In this document: positions 59,279 to 64,000 of the stretch, piece after piece | Numbering within the stretch: the first letter of the stretch is position 1 | Layout: each line of letters begins with the position of its first letter | Source of the DNA: Flammeovirga aprica JL-4 | GTDB taxonomy: Bacteria > Bacteroidota > Bacteroidia > Cytophagales > Flammeovirgaceae | Assembly (NCBI RefSeq): GCF_012844305.1 | Contig: NZ_JABANE010000008.1 | Location: 62,001-126,000, forward strand | Direction of reading: 5' to 3' | DNA: 64,000 nucleotides | Made by a program: the position numbers and the translations under genes | Notes under the pieces: generated by a model | Databases searched by the model: none | What the model was told of the DNA's origin: nothing | What the model saw: only the letters and a program-made list of their open reading frames with translations

Positions 59279-60214
59279 TTACTTACTTAGTAAGTTGACA
59301 ATTTTTCGTCCTAATACTGTACTGATCTTTTCATACGATTCAAATGACCATCCACCCACGTGTGGAGTGAAAAGTACTCTGCTGTCTTGGCTTAATTTCT
59401 TGAAAATACGGTCCTGTTCTGGCGTTAATGTATTCAGTTTCTCATTTTCCAAAACATCCAAACCAGCGGCAAGTATTTTACCATTATCCAATCCCCATTC
59501 AATGGTTGAGAAAGGAATCACTTCACCTCTTGCAAGGTTAATGATATAGATAGGTTTCTTAAATCCACCAAGATAGTCTTGAGAAACCAAATGCTTATTT
59601 TCCTTTGTCAATGGAATATGAAAACTCAAAACATCAGCCTCATTTTGTATTTGCTCTAAAGTAGCCTCTTGAGCATATTCATCGCCATAATTTTCCTTAC
59701 CATTATCAAAAGCCAATACTTTACACCCAAAACCAATTAAACGTTTGGCGAAAGCCTGTCCCATATGCCCATAACCAATAATACCAACAGTCCTAGTTGA
59801 AAGCTCATGCCCACGGTTTTCTTCCCTTTGCCATAACTTCTGACGTACTTCATCATTTCCTACATGAAGATAATTCATCAAACAAAGCAACATTGCAATG
59901 GTATGTTCACCCACAGCATCCATATTCCCTTCAGGAGCATTGAGCAAAGTAATCTGACGTCTTTGTAAATACTCTTCATCTATTTCATCCACACCGGCTC
60001 CGGCTCTAGCAATAAAACGCAAGTTGGGTGCAAGGTCTAACAGGTCTACGCCAACTTTCATTTTACTTCGAAGTACAAGCCCATTATAATCTTTTATTTT
60101 ATCAGGTACTTCAGCAGGTGTTATTTCAGGTGAGTAAGTATATTCAATATTAGCGGAATCAAAGATTGAAAAAATTGATTCATGTAGTTTATCTATGATT
60201 AAAACTTTTGTCAT
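59279..60214 (-). CDS. D-2-hydroxyacid dehydrogenase (phosphoglycerate dehydrogenase-like)
   Basis: 311 residues. Nucleotide-binding GIIGYGHMGQAFAKRLIGFG with the acidic FDNGK, substrate-side RAGAGVDEID, catalytic Arg in NLARGEVIP, Glu in DVLENEKL and His in FTPHVGGWS. Length fits the short type without regulatory ACT domain. It reduces 2-oxoacids or oxidises 2-hydroxyacids with NAD; 3-phosphoglycerate is a likely but unproved substrate. Single-gene unit with terminator. Confidence 0.85.
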   Translation of the reverse strand: MTKVLIIDKLHESIFSIFDSANIEYTYSPEITPAEVPDKIKDYNGLVLRSKMKVGVDLLDLAPNLRFIARAGAGVDEIDEEYLQRRQITLLNAPEGNMDAVGEHTIAMLLCLMNYLHVGNDEVRQKLWQREENRGHELSTRTVGIIGYGHMGQAFAKRLIGFGCKVLAFDNGKENYGDEYAQEATLEQIQNEADVLSFHIPLTKENKHLVSQDYLGGFKKPIYIINLARGEVIPFSTIEWGLDNGKILAAGLDVLENEKLNTLTPEQDRIFKKLSQDSRVLFTPHVGGWSFESYEKISTVLGRKIVNLLSK

Positions 60215-60393
60215 AGGACTTTATTAAGTGTATATTATGTTAGATTATGATCATCTTTATTTTAAGTATTAAGCCAAAAATAGTTATATAATTAAGAATT
60301 AGTAATAAATAGTTTTGGCTTAGTACTTAATGTAAATATCTCCTTTTACTTTTGTAAAAATCCATTTTCACATTATCAAATTTAGGAGCAATA

Positions 60394-62823
60394 ATGAAAA
60401 GCCCATTAAAAATCATCTACCAAACCATCTTATTTTTCATTTTGTCCTTATCGGCAGTTACCGTTTTTGGGCAACGAAAATACATTTCTCATCAAATTGA
60501 TGGGCAAAATCTGGAAGTCAATACTAATGATGGACAAATCATCATCCGACCTTTTGATACGCAAATTATAGAGACACAGTTTTACCCTAAAGGAGTTGAA
60601 ACTTTGCCTTTGTCAGATGCAGTCATCATGGCTCCAAATAAATTAATGGTCAAAGCAAATGATGAAGGAACATCTGTAACTTTCGTCGTAGAAGGTGGAA
60701 TGACAGTAAAAGTAAATAAAAAACCACTTCAAATCAGCTATTATCATAACGGAGAAAAACTTTTAGAGGAGAGTAGAGGGTACTTTGATGCAGACACTTT
60801 GAAAGGTTTCAAATTTAAAATACAAGAAGGCGAAGCTTTGTATGGTGCAGGAGAAAGAGCTTTACCTCTAGATAGAAGAGGGCACCGACTTCCATTATAC
60901 AATAGAGCAGCTTATGCGAATGAGGAATTTGCACCACAAATGAATTATGGAATGCCTCTGATGGTTTCCTCAAAGAACTACGCATTGCTTTATGATAATG
61001 CTCCAATTGGATTTATAGATGTAGGAAAAACCAAAGTAGACGAGCTTTCTTTTGAAACGATTGGAGGTAGATCAAGCTATGTAGTGATAGCTGGGAATGA
61101 TTTCAAAGACATGATGAATCACCTGACTGACCTTACAGGTAAGCAACCACTTCCACCACTTTGGATGTTTGGTAATTTTGCTTCGAGGTTTGGATATCAT
61201 GATCAAAAAGAAGTAGAAACTACAGTGGCTGAATTCAGAGAAAAAGAAGTGCCATTAGATGCTATTATTCTAGATCTCTATTGGTTTGGTGAAGAAATAA
61301 AAGGAACAATGGGGAACCTTGATTGGCATAAGCCGTCTTTCCCACAGCCTGAGCAGATGATGAAAAAGCTCAAAGAAGAAAATGTAAATACAATTCTGAT
61401 CACAGAACCTTTTATTGTGACTTCTTCTTCTAAATGGGATGACGCTGTAGAAAAACAAGTACTTGGAACAGACCAATTCGGCAAACCTTATGTCTATGAA
61501 TTCTTCTTTGGAGAAACTGGATTGGTAGATGTTTTCAAACCAGAAGCACAAGAGTGGTTTTGGAATATCTACAAAGGTTTAGTGGAACAAGGAGTAAGTG
61601 GATGGTGGGGTGACTTAGGAGAACCCGAAGTTCATCCTTCAGAGTTACAGCATGTCAATGGTTCAGCAGATGAAGTACACAACGTATATGGTCATCAATG
61701 GGCTAAAATTATTCACGATGGTTACCGCAAAGATTTTCCAGAAGTAAGACCTTTTGTATTGATGCGTTCCGGTTATGTAGGTTCTCAGCGTTATGGATTA
61801 ATACCTTGGTCAGGTGATGTAAATCGTACATTTGGCGGATTGACACCACAATCTCAAATAGCAATGACCATGGGTATGAGTGGAGTTCCCTATATGCACT
61901 CTGATTTAGGAGGATTTGTCAACTGGGATAAAACACAGGAAGAAGTAACAGAACTTTACATCAGATGGTTACAGTACGGCGTTTTCCAACCTGTTTACAG
62001 GCCACACGCTCAAGAAATGATCCCTTCTGAAGTCATTCATTATAAAGGTGAAGCTTTCGATATTGTAAAACGATACATTGATTACCGCTATAAAATGTTG
62101 CCTTACAACTATACATTGGCTTATGAGAACTCGACAACAGGAATGCCATTGTTACGTCCTCTTTTTGTAGAAGAGAATAGTAATAAAGAATTACAAAACC
62201 TGTCAGATACTTATATGTGGGGTGACGCTTATTTAGTAGCTCCAATCACTAAGGAAGGAGATAGACAAAGAAAACTCTATTTACCCAAAGGGCATTCATG
62301 GTATCACTTATGGACAAATACAATGTATGAAGGAGGAAATTGGGTAACGGTTGATGCACCATTAAAAGACCTGCCAGTATTTGTAAAAGGAGGAAGTATT
62401 ATTCCTTTAGCAAGTAAAAAGTTACAATCCACTAATGAGTATACTTCTGAAGAACTGACATTCCAAATATGGAGAGATGCAGGGGTAAAAGAAAATAAGC
62501 GTGTGATGTTTGCCGATGATGGAAAATCAAGATCATCTCTTGATAACAAGCAGTATCAATTACTCACCGTAGCGACAGAATTGACGAAAAAAGGTATGGA
62601 AGTCACATTGTCTCAAGAAGGAAGTTATAAAGGTGCTCCTGAACAAAGAAAAATTACTTTAGAAGTACATAATATATCAGGCATACCAAGCGTGGGTATA
62701 GGCAAGAAAAATCAGCCTTCTGATAAATGTGATATGGGATATGATAAAAAGAACAATGTTTTATATGTAACCCTAGAATGGGATGGAGAGGAAAAGAAAA
62801 TCTATATCATGGATCCTAAGTAG
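60394..62823 (+). CDS. Secreted glycoside hydrolase family 31
   Basis: 809 residues. Signal peptide (ending AVTVFGQ). N-terminal beta-sandwich, then the GH31 barrel: GEALYGAGERAL, LPPLWMFGNFASRFGY, nucleophile in GWWGDLGEPEVHP (Asp), acid/base region LIPWSGDVNRTFGGL (Asp), and SDLGGFVNWD. C-terminal beta domains follow. GH31 enzymes release alpha-linked glucose, xylose or related sugars; the exact sugar cannot be told. Divergent from the dehydrogenase gene, sharing the 60215-60393 promoter region. Confidence 0.9.
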   Translation: MKSPLKIIYQTILFFILSLSAVTVFGQRKYISHQIDGQNLEVNTNDGQIIIRPFDTQIIETQFYPKGVETLPLSDAVIMAPNKLMVKANDEGTSVTFVVEGGMTVKVNKKPLQISYYHNGEKLLEESRGYFDADTLKGFKFKIQEGEALYGAGERALPLDRRGHRLPLYNRAAYANEEFAPQMNYGMPLMVSSKNYALLYDNAPIGFIDVGKTKVDELSFETIGGRSSYVVIAGNDFKDMMNHLTDLTGKQPLPPLWMFGNFASRFGYHDQKEVETTVAEFREKEVPLDAIILDLYWFGEEIKGTMGNLDWHKPSFPQPEQMMKKLKEENVNTILITEPFIVTSSSKWDDAVEKQVLGTDQFGKPYVYEFFFGETGLVDVFKPEAQEWFWNIYKGLVEQGVSGWWGDLGEPEVHPSELQHVNGSADEVHNVYGHQWAKIIHDGYRKDFPEVRPFVLMRSGYVGSQRYGLIPWSGDVNRTFGGLTPQSQIAMTMGMSGVPYMHSDLGGFVNWDKTQEEVTELYIRWLQYGVFQPVYRPHAQEMIPSEVIHYKGEAFDIVKRYIDYRYKMLPYNYTLAYENSTTGMPLLRPLFVEENSNKELQNLSDTYMWGDAYLVAPITKEGDRQRKLYLPKGHSWYHLWTNTMYEGGNWVTVDAPLKDLPVFVKGGSIIPLASKKLQSTNEYTSEELTFQIWRDAGVKENKRVMFADDGKSRSSLDNKQYQLLTVATELTKKGMEVTLSQEGSYKGAPEQRKITLEVHNISGIPSVGIGKKNQPSDKCDMGYDKKNNVLYVTLEWDGEEKKIYIMDPK

Positions 62824-62968
62824 AATTTTAAATACCATTATATAATTTAAGAACGAGTATATTTCTTTTCGTTTTTTTAACCTAACAAAACTATTCATCT
62901 CCATCATTTCTATTTCAAAAGCAGTTTAATAAAAAGAAGAAAATGCTTTTTGATATAAATTAGAAGTG

Positions 62969-63229
62969 ATGGAGATTTTAGTAACATATTTATTCGTAAT
63001 TAATTTAGTCAGTTTAATCATTGTCTTTTTAGACTATAAATTAATTATTCCTAGAGTTCCAAGCATAGTGTTACATGCATTAGAATTATCTGGAGGTATA
63101 ATTTCCATGTTACCCGCATTATTTCTCTTACGCTATAGAATCACAAAAGAAAGCTACTATTTAGTTTCTATATGGTCATTGACAGTTTGGTTTTTTATTG
63201 GCTATATAAATTTTCAAATATTGGGATAG
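62969..63229 (+). CDS. Small membrane protein, DUF1294-like
   Basis: 86 residues from ATG 62969 (an in-frame GTG lies one codon before). Two or three hydrophobic segments; the pattern LDYKLIIPRVPSIVLHALELSGGIISMLPALFLLRYR (residues D-K, R-x-P, LHxLELSGG) recalls DUF1294 membrane proteins. Function unknown. Confidence 0.6.
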   Translation: MEILVTYLFVINLVSLIIVFLDYKLIIPRVPSIVLHALELSGGIISMLPALFLLRYRITKESYYLVSIWSLTVWFFIGYINFQILG

Positions 63230-63308
63230 AAACTTTCTTTTTTAACCTTCTAATTTCCATTTATCAATTATATTTGAGCTTCTAAATTTTATGAAATAAC
63301 CCTATCTC

Positions 63309-64000
63309 ATGATTAAGAAGCTTTCGTTTTTTATAGGAGTGATACTCCTTTTTTCTACGCAGTTGATAGCTCAGAATAGCATTGAATTTGAAAAAGACAG
63401 TGTGTTTTTAGGGAAACTATCCACTTATCCAGACACCGTCACTTATTCATTCCCTTTTGAAGTGTTATCCAGTGCTATCAGTATTGATACAGTCACAGCA
63501 GATTGTTCTTGCCTTTTAGCTTCTTATCCTACCAAAGAATTAAAAAAAGGACAAAAGAATACTATAGATGTTCAGTATGTTCCTTACAAACCAGGTCCAT
63601 TCAATAAATCATTTACTGTCAAACTCAACGATAACGGTCAAGAGTACAAAGTGAAATTGGCAGGGTTTATTCGTCCATCCTCTTTATCGAAAGACAAGAT
63701 TTACCCTTATGGAGAGCAAGGAATCAAATGGGCACATAAAAAAGTAAGTTTTGGTTTATTGACCGCTCAAGGTTTAGCTTCTAAGAAAGTATACTTCTAT
63801 AATGAAACAAGTGATACTTTACGTTTTGAAAAACCACCTGTAACACCTGATTATTTAGGTGTATTGATTGATAGCAGTGAGTATGAAATCAAACCTCAAT
63901 CAGAAGGCTCATTTACTTTATTTATTAAGCCAGAAGAAAGAGAGGAGTACGGTTACGCTCAAGATACTTTTAACCTAGATTTAGTCAATCAAAATAAAGA
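63309..64000 (+). CDS. DUF1573 domain protein, 5' part (3' end outside window)
   Basis: 230 codons to the window end, no stop. Signal peptide MIKKLSFFIGVILLFSTQLIAQ. The DUF1573 pattern follows: FEVLSSAISIDTVTADCSCL, then YPTKELKKGQKNTIDVQYVP, FNKSFTVKLND and VKLAGF, an Ig-like beta-sandwich. The CSC pair is the usual conserved Cys region. A second similar repeat seems to begin at about 135. Extracytoplasmic, function unknown. Confidence 0.8.
   Translation, partial: MIKKLSFFIGVILLFSTQLIAQNSIEFEKDSVFLGKLSTYPDTVTYSFPFEVLSSAISIDTVTADCSCLLASYPTKELKKGQKNTIDVQYVPYKPGPFNKSFTVKLNDNGQEYKVKLAGFIRPSSLSKDKIYPYGEQGIKWAHKKVSFGLLTAQGLASKKVYFYNETSDTLRFEKPPVTPDYLGVLIDSSEYEIKPQSEGSFTLFIKPEEREEYGYAQDTFNLDLVNQNK

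Overview
Organism. The window looks like a chromosome segment of a low-GC, probably marine member of the Bacteroidota (Cytophagales-like; Flammeovirga-like is a guess), carrying an integrated temperate tailed phage. The basis is: several secreted proteins with short signal peptides ending in A-Q, promoter-like TTG/TAnnTTTG boxes, a DcaP-type porin, an HME-RND metal pump cluster and phage families typical of Bacteroidota. No rRNA or tRNA gene was seen.

Left host flank (1-4.77 kb). The 3' end of an amidohydrolase gene, a DcaP-like outer-membrane porin, a small secreted protein, two non-coding inverted-repeat structures (744-884 and 2796-3146), and a minus-strand pair of U32 protein (TrhP-like) and [4Fe-4S] ferredoxin.

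Prophage (about 4.77-44.76 kb, about 40 kb). A leftmost repressor-like gene (minus) faces a rightward block of small early genes (DEDD exonuclease, membrane and coiled-coil proteins, a winged-helix protein, a DUF2528-like protein). The late genes come in an unusual order: S49 protease-scaffold, major capsid, tail tube, tape measure, an antisense cargo gene, TerS, TerL, a DUF5675 protein, a giant protein with a tail-tube-like N-terminus, portal, connector and tail/baseplate proteins. Next come a second regulator (minus), a primase-helicase, and an iteron-plus-AT-rich region that looks like a replication origin. After these lies an accessory zone: a Panacea-type antitoxin with a membrane protein (probable toxin-antitoxin pair), a GP88-family protein, a 566-base non-coding control region full of palindromes and repeats, and a membrane protein. 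A tyrosine integrase with a substituted catalytic arginine lies at the right end. Shared palindromes (GAATCAA-TTGATTC family) recur at 10.2, 33.3 and 41.9 kb and suggest one regulator acting at several places.

Right host flank (44.8-64 kb). An AraC-type regulator with an N-terminal heavy-metal-associated domain, a PAS/GAF sensor histidine kinase, and a minus-strand CzcCBA-type metal efflux set with a small secreted companion protein. Then come a beta-barrel protein, an MFS-type transporter, and an operon of RNA ligase, HD-Pnk end-healing enzyme and methyltransferase (RNA repair). The window ends with a 2-hydroxyacid dehydrogenase, a secreted GH31 alpha-glycosidase, a DUF1294-like membrane protein and the start of a DUF1573 protein that runs off the end.
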